A DNA stretch of 64,000 nucleotides from NCBI GenBank assembly GCA_002633005.1, contig NMRA01000033.1, positions 1,014,611 through 1,078,610 of the forward strand. The letters are read 5' to 3'. Position 1 is the first letter of the stretch. Each line of letters opens with the position of its first letter. Under the pieces are notes generated by a model, which was not told the DNA's origin, did not search any database, and saw nothing but the letters and a program-made list of their open reading frames with translations. The stretch comes from Phoronis australis. Its lineage: Eukaryota > Phoronida > Phoronidae. Shown piece after piece: positions 12,152 through 23,640 of this stretch. Made by a program: the position numbers and the translations under genes.

Positions 12152-15100
12152 CTAAAACATTCAGTGAGAACGTTCACAACTGATTTGTCACCTTCCAATG
12201 TCAACTATGAACCATAAAATACCCTAAGTCTAGAGGGTAATGGTTTTGTTGACTTTTCGGCTCCATTTGTAACAGGCTATTACGCCTCTTTTAGGGAGTT
12301 AAAATGCAGAAGACATAGGCGAAGGAAATAAATAATGACAATAACAATAAAAGTAATGAAACTAAAAACAATAGCAATAAAAATGATAATTATAAAAACA
12401 ATAAATTTCTATGAAAAATATAATTCGCCTACATCTGCACACAAAAGAACTCATTTCAAAATGAAATTAAGAAAAAAATATCAAACGCATAATTAACGCC
12501 TTGAACTCTGTCCCTGCCTTGCACTATTTGAGTGTCATGGACACAATTGTTTTGGAAGGTTAGCAAAAATTCATCAGAACGGCCTTGTTCACCTCTCCAT
12601 TTAAGAAGCAGAAGACCAAGGCGACAAAGAATCCTTGAGTATCTCTTATCACTGTTGTGATCTGTGCCCACGTGTTTTCAGCTGGGTTGTCAGCGGGGAA
12701 GGAGTAGACTTGTACGAACAGCTGCAGTCCAAAGAGTGGGATAAGAATGAACGTGGCTTTCAATGCACGCCTGAAAAAGACATTCGATTTCTTGAATGAT
12801 TGAAGACATCAGGCACCCCTTCTACGAAAACTCTTTTAGCTATGACAAATCTCATCTTGACACGCATCAGTGTACTCTATAAGCCATGTACTGGTGTTAA
12901 AAAACAACTTCCTATACAAGTGAGTTTGCTCTCCAAAGCAACGTAATCTTGTTCTTATACTTTGTTTGAACTGGAATTGATTACGATAAAACGTTTGATA
13001 TCCCTCTGTCGCCTGAAACAGCCTGCTGTGAAGAGCAACTTAAAAAGGGTTTGGTCTGAAGCAATAGCGACTTCTCAGCTATTATGAAGCCTAAAGGTAT
13101 TGTTTAGTCTTAGGAAGGAACAAGATGAAATCGATTCCATAACGGTAAGTGGTCTAAATCGGAGGTTGGAAGACGCGGGTGTATTGCCGCTTTAAGACAA
13201 ATCAGAATGTTTCATGAACAATGAATAATGTTGCGATAGAAAGTTCATCTTATGTTCCTGCTTCGGTATTGTTGAATATTTTAGAAATGAAACTTGAAGG
13301 CTTTCATCTACTGCGCTGCTGTCGGTGCATTCTGAGACGGTTGCACATGTAGGGCAGTGCTGTAGTGGAAAATTAGATGTAAGTAGGCGCCCAAAGCCCA
13401 CCGTATCACCTTGAGCACTGAACGTAACTTACGGTGCGTAGGCGCTACGTTCAAATGCCAAAAGGTGGTTGGCTGCGCCTACGTGCGTCTACGCCCCACT
13501 ACAGCACTGATGTAGGCTCGTAAACATACATGTATGAACATACCAGACAGTTGCTGAACGTGTAACCAGCGGACAATCGTCCAATTTGAAGACCAAGAGC
13601 GCCGCAGACGTAATGCAAGCAAACCACATTTTAGCAACACGTGAATCATCTGATTAATTTGCAACCATGAGTATATCCATCGTGCGGTCGCAACCAATCA
13701 GAAGACAGACGTGTCAGTGGTCGTGTAATAATTTCTACAGAGCGACATTACTGCTTACTTGAAGCTTGATTGTTGATCCTGGGGGTGGCTGTGTAATGTT
13801 GCCATAACGAACAGGATACGCAAAAGGAATATCAGGTTCGCAGCGATGAACATAAGGTTTGGCGCGTAAATGACCCACTGTATCCAATCATATTCTCTGT
13901 CGCGAATGATCACCCAGCAACTAAAAAGTACAAGTCGATAGATGACGCTCTTAACCATCACGTGCATGCGCAATAAACTGGCTCAATTTTAATATGGTTA
14001 TTTTTAATAACGTCTTGGGTATTCAATTGTTAATTCAAAAAACGTTCAACACTAATGTAATAAGTGATTAATTGATGTTTGATAAAGCCAAGCATATGTA
14101 CATGTATAAGAGAATTAATGTTATTTCCCCGGCAAGTAGCCTACGTGTTCTAACTGTGACGCCACAAGTACCCGGCTATATGCACGCATTCGAGTCTATA
14201 GTACATGTATGTGCCTTTATGTGCATCTGCACTTGTATCCGGAATTTGGCGCCGCCCTCACCTACATGTGTAAAACCTGAGGAGAGTCATTGGTATTTTT
14301 AATAGTATTATGAGTGAATTGATCTATAGGTTACAAGATGGCACACCTCGGTGTGTATTCAGCAAACGTGTATTACAAATTATTACATGAAATAAAGTAC
14401 ATGTGCCACGAATGTACAGTACACACAGATTGACACATGGCACGTGCTTATACAGGGCTGTGTTTATACAATGTATGTGAAGTTTAGGCACATGCCCGTA
14501 AACTACAGTGAAGGCAAAATCATACTTACTCTGTGTCGGCATAGACCGCTCTCAAAACACTGTAAATTGTAACCGGTATGGCTGGAAAAGCTGAAAAATA
14601 TGAATTGCACTAGAACTGGGAGTATTTATTTGGTAAATGAGTGTAAAACGTAAAAAAATAGTTTTAATCTTGACCCCGTTATTGGCTTGACGCTACGTGA
14701 CAAACATTTGTCTCTCAGTACACACCAGCTGGCCTTCAATTACGACCTCGTCTGTTTATGTCTTACTTGAGGTTGAATGTTAACAAAATGGTGTTATCCA
14801 ATCGGAAAATTGTTCTCGTGAATATTAGCAACAGTGCAGCCTGCTGTATGACTCCTAAAGTTAGCGAGCGCAGATCATACTATTTTTAAGGCGCAACGCT
14901 CTCCAAATTACATATGTATGAAAACGTCTTGGTTTATATCAAACTTGTTGGTTGCTTGATAAATAATTAATCTTATTTCAAAGAAAAGCACCAACACACA
15001 GCTATGCAACACACTTAGTATATAATAAAGCTTACCCCATCCAAACACGTAGAGTGGAATTATCTTTTTGGGTGGATTAAGAGCGTTTGTGATCAGTCTG

Positions 15101-18100
15101 TGCAAATAGTAAGCCTCGCAAAACATCCACACATAGTTGTTACTGGTCGAATATAACTTGAGGGAAGACAACAGCTTGCATCCAGCCTGAAACAAAATAG
15201 GCACGTTGACTCTTACACCTTGAAAGAACCTTGCAGCTGAAGCACGCCACTATACTATCACCGCTATGCCAGACTCGGTCATAATGGAAACAGTTCCGAG
15301 TAACGCACGAGATAGAGCATGTCCACATTAGTTAACGTTGCGAAGTCCAACACGTACATGTACATGTACGGCAGGGTCCCGCAAATGTGGCAGAATTTCC
15401 TTGCATACGTACAACAACAACTGGACCGGTTTCCGTAAACGCATTACATTAGCCACGCACTTGGGGTGAGAAACCTATGCTTATGGAAAAATTGAATTTT
15501 TCCATAATTTGTGAATTGTATCCCATAACTCAGCATTCCAACCTCACCAACCAATCACTTCAATGGCCGCCATTTCGTTCGGTTACGCTAGCATGATCTC
15601 CAGTAGTTTCGCGAAACACTCACCTTCCCCTCGCGTGAGTTTACGTGGTCTTACATGATCTCGCTTTTCTTGCAAGAACTTCATCCGCGGAACGCTACCG
15701 AGACAAAATCTTATCAATATGTTCGCAGTGATATATCAATGCATCTGTTGCCGCCATGAATCCACACAATCACGGAGTATGCTTGAGAATTTCACCCGTA
15801 TTTGAGGCAAAATAACGCTGGTGTGATCAAAATTGGAGAACAACCAAACAATAGCAGTGAACATAAATCTATGAGAGGATTCCATTTTCGAATTGACGTA
15901 ATTTGTGTAAAGACCAAGTACTTCCAGCTACAAGAAAGTGTTACGAACAGACCCATGACATGGTAATAGGTTCACCTACCACCAGTCTTAGCTAATCTGT
16001 TCATGAGCTGGCTTGATGAAGCAGCTCTCAGCTCAACCAGGAAGTTCCACAAATGTGGACACATGGCACATGTACAATATACAAACAAGGCCTGAACGAT
16101 TAGGACACATTTCTTAACCAGCTATACAGCATAGCGCATACAATACATTGCATGATTTACTGAGGAAGTGGAGACTAAGAACAAGTAAAAACCCCGCCGT
16201 ACACCACGATAAATACAATTCAAGTACCGACCACGAGGGTACAGGATAGATGTGCTCCTTTTTCCAGGTATGGTGTGACACCTGAAGATGGTCGGAAAAA
16301 CGACCGGGAGAAACTAGCAGAAACGTCGAATAAATGGAAATACGCTAGAGATTGACGCAAATCGACCAATAGATAGAAAGTATTTGTGACACGTTAGAAA
16401 GGCAAATTAATACAATTCGGTTTGTTCATTTTCATAAATATTACCGGGGGGGTATATTTAACAAAATATGAGATCTACCACATAATGTTCTATCCTGCAA
16501 GCACCTTTCCCTGTCCGTTTTCAACAAATCATTGATCTGCATTGTAAATGTCCAAAGTTCTGCTTTCCTCAACAACTACAATGTACGCTTGTGGGTCAAA
16601 ATGGAGGACAATCGCAGTGTATATATTTTCCTGAGAACTCGTTAGTTACAATTAATAGTTCGGTTTATTATATTCTAACAAAAGTTAATTATTTGTTTAC
16701 AAGGTACTAATATTCCCACCTGCCGTGAGTTCCTTAGATTCCAGAAATTACCGAAAACGCAAGATCATGCTAGATTTCGCGAGATTATAGCCATGCACTA
16801 CAAGCAAAGCATGTGATGGAAGAGCTTTGTTAGCAAAATTCTTGCGTCTAAGGAACGCAGCCCCGTTGTGAATGAAACAACCAGAGTGGTGATGCCTCAC
16901 GTAGTACTGTGCACTACCTTACTCCCGTCGAGCACTAAGGGTCAGTTTAGGAGATTTTCAATGCGCAGCCAATGATCAGTCTTACAAGCCCCTGAAGATC
17001 CTCTGTTTTAAAGAGAAGTGTCTCTTCTTGTTAGAATTCTAAAGCATTTCGCGGACCAAGTTTCTTGCAAGTGAAACGACTATCCACGCAAGACCACGCA
17101 AAATCACTCGTATTCCTCAAGCTTCCCCGATGCTCAACCTTTCCCCGCTTTATCAAACTATTGGACTTACCGTGTTTTGTCTCATGAGTGGCGCATCCTC
17201 ACTGACGTTCGTCAGTAGATCGTAATGTAGTAACATGTTCCACAATATGATTACCACGTTACTGATGATGAACGATATGAAGAAGTTGATGTGGATTTTG
17301 ATTCGTTGCTGTAACCTTAACTTCCTGCAATGGAATTGTATACTTAATAATCAGAGACTACTTGGCTTGCGGTAAAAGAGCTGAACAAACTACGATTCAT
17401 ACATCGCACAAATTTGAAAAAATCATCTATAAAAGTACATCTCAACACAGTGAGGTCAACTGGTCAGTGTAGCACCATGCCTTTTCTTGTCATTGGTCAT
17501 AGAGATGACCTAGCAACTACCCACGAAAGCATAAAACATTTTACCGCAGTATATAATTCCTGTCATTAATCTGATAATCTGATCACGGAGGTTCAAGGTA
17601 CCGAAACTACACTGTTAACAGACTCCTAAAGACGGTCACGGACGCAAAAACGACTCACGTACCTGCAAACACCGTTCACTGACTCACAAACAGGGGATCA
17701 GACTCACAAAACACGATCCAAAATACCCGAAATACACGGTCACGGACTTACAGTCACGAAGCAAGGCGGTTAACGGACCGCCAAACACGCTAAACCGGTC
17801 ATCACCATCTTGAGGCTTGGGGACGAGGCTGATCCGGGAAGCCGATGAGACCATGACCGTGTATTTGTCATGCATATCAAAGTGAACCGTGTTTTGTGAG
17901 ACCGATTCCGTGTATGTGAGTCAGTGAAAGGTGTTTGCAGGTACGTGAGTCGTGTTTTTGCACCCGCGACCGTGTTCAGATAGTTCGTTAACCTTGTAGT
18001 TTAGGTACCTTGAGGTTTACCGAATATGTTTCTGTGGTTTCCCCGTGCGTTATCGCACTGTCGATAATTTACAATTTTTTGTCACTTTATCTGGCTATCG

Positions 18101-21100
18101 GAAACGGAAGAAATAGTGATTACCCCAATGTACTCTAGGTAGCTTCGCTAATAAACAATGAAGTTCACCCATTTACTTGTACTTTTTCCCGTCGGACTTG
18201 CCCCTAGACATGTATAACAATTGTACTTGTAAGATTTAGCGCCAATAGAAACTGCAGGGATCGTTTCCCTAGCATAACCGCCATGTTAACTCAAAACTCT
18301 TCGGTTTAGCAACTTATTCTTGTTCGACTAACCACAATAATTACTGATTTTATTTAATCACGGCGTGTCTACAGTACCTGAATCTCAGATAGACGATTAC
18401 CCCCGGGACGAGCGCAAGGAGACTGAGAATGTTGCAGCCAAGAGCTATGAAGACAAGCGTCTTACTCTGTTCTGTGCCTTCAATACATTGTATATAGTCG
18501 GTCCATGGGAAACCGTCTTTCTTGAGCCATGTGCCATTGTTCCAACACGTTTTGATGGCATAATCTGGAGGTTGCAACAGGCCAAGTTACTGGTTGCTAA
18601 ATACATGTAGATGTGCATTTGAATGTGAGGCACTCTTCCCGTAGTTCGTCCAAACATGATGAAACGTTTAACTTTATTCGGGTTAGAAAACTGCATAAAG
18701 TTACGCTTGAGAACTGTCTCATCTAGAAGGTGGTTGGTAAGGTCACTGTTACCAGCCCTGGCCATTTTCCCGTCAACAAATATATAAACGAGTATGTAAA
18801 GCGTGACTTGATTCTAATTTTAACTTAACTGTCCCATAGTGAATTACTAATTTTAGAAGGAGTATATTGGTTAGAACTGTCTTTGCAAAATAAATTCGAC
18901 ATTTTGATAGTTGACATTTGCGTGAACACAAATGTAAAACCAGCCGTGAGTGTCACTTTTATCAAACTTTCCTGGAATTTTCGCTGGAGAATTAGAAATA
19001 CGTATATGTCAAATCTCTTACGAACATTGGATTTTAGTGGCGACAACCTGGAAAGTTCGTGAGGAACGTTACAACAAGGTGACAACAACCCGGGAAAAAA
19101 CCAGAATTGATCTATAACGATCTTAAGGGTCACTAAGCGATCCAAGACAAAACTGCAAATGAACAATAACACAAGAGCCAAGGTGAAGGCGAGATTACTC
19201 ACTTGTCGGGCTACTGCGATGAATATAAGCTGGGCAGTTGTTTGTTGCCGTCTTGCCAGATGGCGTGTCTTTCCAACAGTCCCAACCGTCCCACGTCCGG
19301 CCGCAGTACTGATTACTGTCTTGGTCAGTAGGTGGCGCCCTCAGCTGGTCGTCACAGCATTCATACGCAGCTGGAGGTAACCGCTTACAAATGACATTTC
19401 TTGCTATCATTTTAGACGTTTTGGATTTGCTTATGTTCTCTACATATAATTCCTGGCAATACTCGAATAATAACGTAATAATAATTTGAATGAGCCCTCA
19501 ATTGTCTCTCTTGGAGGTAGAAAATGCATTGTACGACTGGCATCGGTACTTTTAAAAAATGTTAGACACTCCTCACACAAGGAAAGGGATAAGGCAATGA
19601 TCATTCAGCACTAAAAAAAATTCTCGGTGTCAGCACTGCAATTCAGTAAGCAAGGATACAAGTTTGCCTATTGACATCGCCGCAGTGATGTATTGCATAA
19701 TGCACTGTAATTAGGATACGAGATTGTGACTAGTACATTTGCATGTGAAGAAGCAGGACAAATGTTTGGCACTATTGTTCCATTGAGAATAAATGCCTTA
19801 ACAATGGAACTTCGCTGTTTCACGACTAGTCTTATTTTTTTGTCTATCATCTAGTAAAAATCGTTTCGACAACCCAGAAATTGTTTTCAAAATAGCAGTG
19901 GAAAAACGATAACTGTATGTTACTATGACAACAAAAACGACGTTTCTGGTGATAATATAGTGCCACATTTACCTCGATTAAGTAGTGGCAGCACATTTGA
20001 TTCTTGGTCCTGTGCTCTACCACCAAAGTTGTGTTAATTAGTGGACCTACGTACATGTACCAACCTGTGCAACATGAGCGCCATCTATTGCATTGTTCAT
20101 AGTTTAAAGTTCCACAGATTGGACGCCACAAGGTTTCGTTTTTCACGTCCGGCAGGTACTTGAACTGTTTGGTCTTGTTGTGGACATCAACCAAAACCAG
20201 GCCTCTGATGAGTGGATCATACAAAGGTTTGAGTGGAGCTCCGTCGAATTGGAACAAATAATGATAGCACATGGCACAAGTATGGATGTTAAAAATGGGT
20301 TTAGGAAACATCGACAGTCTTTCTCGACATTGCAGAGGAAGATTTCTCGTGGTCCCCACTGGTTCCTGAAAACAGCATTTTAATGTTAGTATGAAATAGA
20401 ATTATAACCTCTGAAACTGTCTCGGCGCCACTTTGCCAGGAAAACTGGCGGGAACTCAGTGGGCAAGAACTAACTCGGAGCCAACTTTGATGGAACGATA
20501 GTAAATTCGTCAGATTTCGTTTCCTAATTGCCAAATTTTACGACATTTTGCCTGATCTATGTACTGATAAATAACCTCAAGCGCACTCGAATAAGTTAAA
20601 TGAGAGTGCCTCGTTTCAAGAGGTTTTCGATTTTGTGTAGACTAGATAAAACGCGTTGTAAAACGTGATCGTCTACTAGGTGATATTAGTTTAATGAATC
20701 GGGAAATATTAGATTGACACAGAGTTTGGACTCTTCATATTCTTTTCCTAGTTAAGCATAGTTAGGACACTGGCATTAAAAGTGAAATCAAGGAGATATG
20801 TTTTTAAAACCTGAATATGTACGACGAGTGAGCTTGCGTATCGATATTGCAAAATGAAATTAACGAGTTGGTATCGCGATTACTCTGGTGTACAGTCATT
20901 TACATACATGACCGCTACTTGCATTGAACAAACATGACGTATTATTATCAGATTGAGAGCAATCCATTTTTCTTCTTTGACCACTTGAAATAGCGCCAGT
21001 AATACGGTAGAAGTTAATTGTTTGGCCGCTGTAGTCGTTGGATGGATGTAGGTTTTTTGACAGTGCATAATTTTCTACTAAATTTAGATCATTCACCTCC

Positions 21101-21319
21101 GCTGCTGAATTTCTTTACTCTTATATGAACTTGTCAAAGGAGATAAATGTTACTCAACTGCTAAATGATAAGGGGTACGAATAGGCTTACTCTTTACGAA
21201 ATATTACATGAACACAAAATTACACCAAGAATTCTCAGGAAATTACGTGCCTGAGTTGTGATTTTCGCGATAAGACAAAGTAGTGCCAATAAGGGCATCA
21301 GCCCGGACTGTTTATACAT
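11792..21319 (-). CDS. Class B (secretin-family) GPCR, calcitonin/PDF-receptor type, complete ten-exon gene
   Basis: Exons (high to low): about 21319-21224, 20365-20065, 19370-19203, 18564-18378, 17324-17171, 15186-15036, 14590-14530, 13920-13759, 12770-12593, 12151-11792. From exon 2 to the stop every junction is GT/AG and every phase matches. Length is about 596-605 residues, depending on the exon 1 donor. Order: signal peptide; an N-terminal region with N-glycosylation sites NKT and NET and a Cys-rich stretch (RWRSCCTAAYECC); hormone-receptor domain (YCGRTWDGWDCW, CPAYI, NNGTW); TM1 to TM7, with KIHINFFISF in TM2, NNYVWMFCEAYYLH in TM3, GWAFPAIPV in TM4, ADTDCW in ECL2, ALKATFILIPLFGLQ in TM6 and GFFVALVFCFLNGEV in TM7; then a 119-residue Ser/Thr/Arg tail. 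Plasma-membrane receptor for a peptide hormone, probably Gs-coupled by family. DGWxCW favours a calcitonin- or PDF-like subfamily; the ligand is unknown. Confidence 0.92.
12593..12770 (-). CDS. Exon 9: TM6, third extracellular loop and TM7
   Basis: 178 bases between tctttttcag and GGAGAG|gtgaac. It encodes RALKATFILIPLFGLQ and GFFVALVFCFLNGE in one exon. The TM7 segment that forms a separate 42-base exon in the + strand neighbour is fused here. Confidence 0.92.
13355..13509. mobile_element. hAT-like MITE, copy 2 (155 bp)
   Basis: Nearly identical to the copy at 5576, with ends cagtgctgtagtgg and ccccactacagcactg, flanked by atgtaggg and atgtaggc. It sits in the intron between exons 8 and 9 of the - strand receptor. 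Confidence 0.75.
13759..13920 (-). CDS. Exon 8: ECL2 Cys-Trp and TM5
   Basis: 162 bases between actttttag and TTCAA|gtaagc. It encodes CWVIIRDREYDWIQWVIYAP and TM5. Confidence 0.88.
14530..14590 (-). CDS. Exon 7: TM4 end and second extracellular loop
   Basis: A 61-base exon between atttttcag and ACAGA|gtaagt, joining in frame on both sides to give GWAFPAIPVTIYSVLRAVYA and ADTDCW. It is too short to stand out as an ORF. Confidence 0.88.
15036..15186 (-). CDS. Exon 6: TM3 to start of TM4
   Basis: 151 bases between ttgtttcag and GGATGGG|gtaagc. It encodes AGCKLLSSL (conserved TM3 Cys) and NNYVWMFCEAYYLHRL, then LYVFGW. Confidence 0.9.
16265..16336 (+). repeat. Retroelement-tail-like sequence (CTGAAGA ... 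GAAACGTCG)
   Basis: CTGAAGA is followed by a perfect stem GGTCG/CGACC and later by GAAACGTCGAATAAA. A similar arrangement is seen near 36392 and 41262. It is probably the end of an old retroelement. Confidence 0.3.
16729..16856. mobile_element. gttcc-type MITE, copy A
   Basis: Left gttccttaga and aacgcaaga, right ttcttgcgtctaaggaac; interior cgcgagattatagccatg and gcatgtgat. It lies in intron 5 of the - strand receptor. Confidence 0.45.
17171..17324 (-). CDS. Exon 5: TM2
   Basis: 154 bases between ccattgcag and ACACG|gtaagt. It encodes KLRLQQRIKIHINFFISF and the rest of TM2, with a sequon NVS in the first extracellular loop. It has no long stand-alone ORF and was found by splice sites and family match. 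Confidence 0.88.
17594..18012. repeat. Foldback element with about 100-bp inverted arms
   Basis: Left arm from caaggtaccgaaactac through cgactcacgtacctgcaaac. The right arm carries the reverse complement, with gtttgcaggtacgtgagtcg and gtagtttaggtaccttg. The motif gactcac recurs inside. It lies in intron 4 of the - strand receptor and has no coding capacity. Confidence 0.7.
18378..18564 (-). CDS. Exon 4: end of hormone-receptor domain and TM1
   Basis: 187 bases between acctccag and TTCAG|gtactg. It encodes CWNNGTWL, the last domain Cys (DYIQC) and TM1 (FIALGCNILSLLALVPGVIV). Confidence 0.9.
19203..19370 (-). CDS. Exon 3: hormone-receptor domain core
   Basis: Between ttacctccag and a gtgagt donor, 168 bases. 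It encodes AAYECCDDQ, then YCGRTWDGWDCWKDTPSGK and CPAYI, the Cys/Trp scaffold of the secretin-family ligand-binding domain. Confidence 0.9.
20065..20365 (-). CDS. Exon 2: N-terminal extracellular region of the - strand GPCR
   Basis: Starts after ctgttttcag and ends ACAG|gttggt, phase 0 in and 1 out. It encodes a Cys-containing region ending LNYEQCNRWRSCC, with glycosylation sequons NKT and NET. This part is longer than in vertebrate calcitonin receptors. Confidence 0.8.
21224..21319 (-). CDS. Signal-peptide exon of the - strand class B GPCR (3' boundary uncertain)
   Basis: ATG at 21319-21317 opens a leader with core LMPLLALLCLIAKI and a likely cleavage near TTQA. Three donors are possible. 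CTTGGT|gtaatt, ending at 21224, joins exon 2 in phase 0. A GC donor, CAG|gcacgt, ending at 21251, also joins in phase 0. GCAC|gtaatt, ending at 21247, needs an acceptor 6 bases further into exon 2. Just upstream, tttatatttcag (about 21370) could be the acceptor of a 5' untranslated or coding extension; the frame is open there. Confidence 0.55.
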
Positions 21320-22432
21320 CGTCTTCTCTGTATTAAACTTCTGGGACCTTTTGGCAATAAACTCGAAGCGCAAATTGTCTGAAATATAAACAAACCAAGT
21401 TACCACGCATGATTAATCAAACAGATTTGAGAACGTGTGATCCTAACACGGAAAGCGCCTCATATTTTAATCACGAGGGTACAAATAACTCTGGCCACAC
21501 AAGACATTTCGTAACTCATTTAACATATGCAAATTTTACAAATTCCACGACTCATGTCATGGCAAATTCTAGGCATGATCATGGGTACACGCTATTTTAT
21601 CAACCTAGTGTCACTCCGCATATTACTTATTACAAGGAGATGTACTTTGAGCACCTGAATTTTACGCAGACAAGCGTAAATTTGAAACGATGCTCGAGCA
21701 GGGGAGGGCTATTTGCAATGAGCAGGGGATCACGGCCCGTTCAATGCGTCGGGCGACTGACTTACACGTATGTAACAGTTGGATGGTCTCGCGCCTTAGT
21801 AGTCACACGCAATGAGATTAAAAGGACGTTGTCACCGAGGAAAGTAATTTCTGAGATCAACTTAAGCGTGGAATCGAAATTGGAATCCTTCTGGTCGCGG
21901 TTTAGCGCTTGGTGGGGGAGCTAACTCTCACTAGATACATGGAGGAATATTTAAGTATACTTAACTCGTTAAGTCACCGGCCATGATTTCAGCGCATGTC
22001 TGGCAGTCAACGGCAAGAATGGATGATTTGCATTAAAACCACAAAACACAACATGTGCTATTGTTTTTATAGCTCTGGTCAACGCAAATAATATCAAGAA
22101 GTACAACAACAACTCCAAAATTTTGATGGTCGCCATGAAATCAATAATGTCCCTTCAGTTGGCATGTCACTTAAGACTGTGACCTTGTAAGAAAAAGAAG
22201 GGGAGAATTGAGTCGAGTTCATCTCACTCAGATTTCTTAGGGTAACGCAAACATGTGTCATCTTACTAATATCTCCGCATGTCACCGCACGTGTGCCTGT
22301 TCAGTCAAAAATTATCATGAGGTTATCTTATCATATCGGGCCATTTTTTGCTTTTGGTAACTGGGCTTCATTTCTGCTGTTTCTTTTACTCGTAAATTTA
22401 TCACATTATTTTCTTCATTGGCCTTTCCTCAG

Positions 22433-22446
22433 CCACCAGGTGGCGA
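22433..22446 (+). promoter_or_regulatory. CTCF-like motif
   Basis: CCACCAGGTGGCGA, one mismatch to the CTCF core, about 1.1 kb upstream of the - strand receptor start. Confidence 0.3.
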
Positions 22447-23595
22447 GAAGTGACAACCGACACGTCTTGAAAACCGACAACATTTCGCGAGTCCGCTCAA
22501 CTACATGTATGTAGTCGGTGCAGCGAAAATTACGAGAAAGGGGAGCACTAGAAATGGAGCGCACTGGTTAACAAAAACAGAAATGGTCACTCGGCATGGC
22601 TTTTGATGCCCGCTATTGCAATATGATGGCATGTTTGTTTCGTAACATATGTATTTAGTTATAGGTGGTTATAACCAATATGTTGTAGCGTGAGCTCGGC
22701 ACGCGCGCTGTCGTGCTGATTTCAAGTACGTCTCTTGTTAGAACAAATAATCGTGATAGCGTGCTGATCGGGTTGACGCTCTCTAACTTTTGAAAGTTGA
22801 GTAACAATTTTTTTAAATCACTGGTTTTGACAATTCATCGAATTTCACGAACACATGTAAATGCACTTCCTTCAGTCACATACGACAGCTACATGTAAAC
22901 TGAAATTTCCATAAGAAGAAGTCATATACATACGTGTACATGTATAGTCTCTGTGACAGTACATCTTTATTGTTTTGGACTCTCTTATCTATCGAAGCAC
23001 AAACTGATAACGGACCCTATAAATATCCCATTGAAACATTCCTTGTAAATGTGACAACATAAAAAGTAATAATACACTTGGTAAAATTCAGAAAACGGTT
23101 CTTAAGAACATGCGGATTAAATATGGACCACAGGGCCTGGGATATTTTTACCGTGTAGTGAAAAACAGCTTCGGTAACCTTTAAGGGAATGGATCTCTCG
23201 TTTTTCTTCTAGTGCTTATAACAACGTTTCCGGACAAGCTGCAATCGCTTTCATCGTGCAAATGAACTTCAGCACAATACCCTTAACTCGTTTGTTTTGT
23301 TGTTTCTGTATTTGAAATGACAATCCTCATAACATATAACGACATGTTATCAATGCAGCTGTGAAGTTTCATATCGATGATAACAAACGAAATTGAATTT
23401 CAAGCATGTGTACGAACGTCCTGCGACATGAAAAAAAACTGACGGCAATTTTACGACAACGTCCCTTTTCTGCAACTTCGCTCGTATTTAACATTCGTTA
23501 TATTGATTAATTTTCGCACCCCTCACTCCTCTTCGCTCCCGTGAGCTGAAACACAATCTTGTCATCTTAGGTTAACATTCGACTCAAATGCATGC

Positions 23596-23640
23596 ATCCC
23601 GTAGGCTTCGAACCCACTGACAAGTTTTGGGACCGCTAAA
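23596..23640 (-). repeat. tRNA-like B-box remnant
   Basis: On the - strand gtgggttcgaagcctacggg contains an exact B-box ggttcgaagcc. The rest is not clear. Confidence 0.25.

Noticed and set aside
21409-21924. 171-codon + strand ORF
   Set aside because: It lies in the upstream flank of the receptor on the other strand and has no recognisable domain or splice signals. An ORF this long is possible by chance in 64 kb over six frames.
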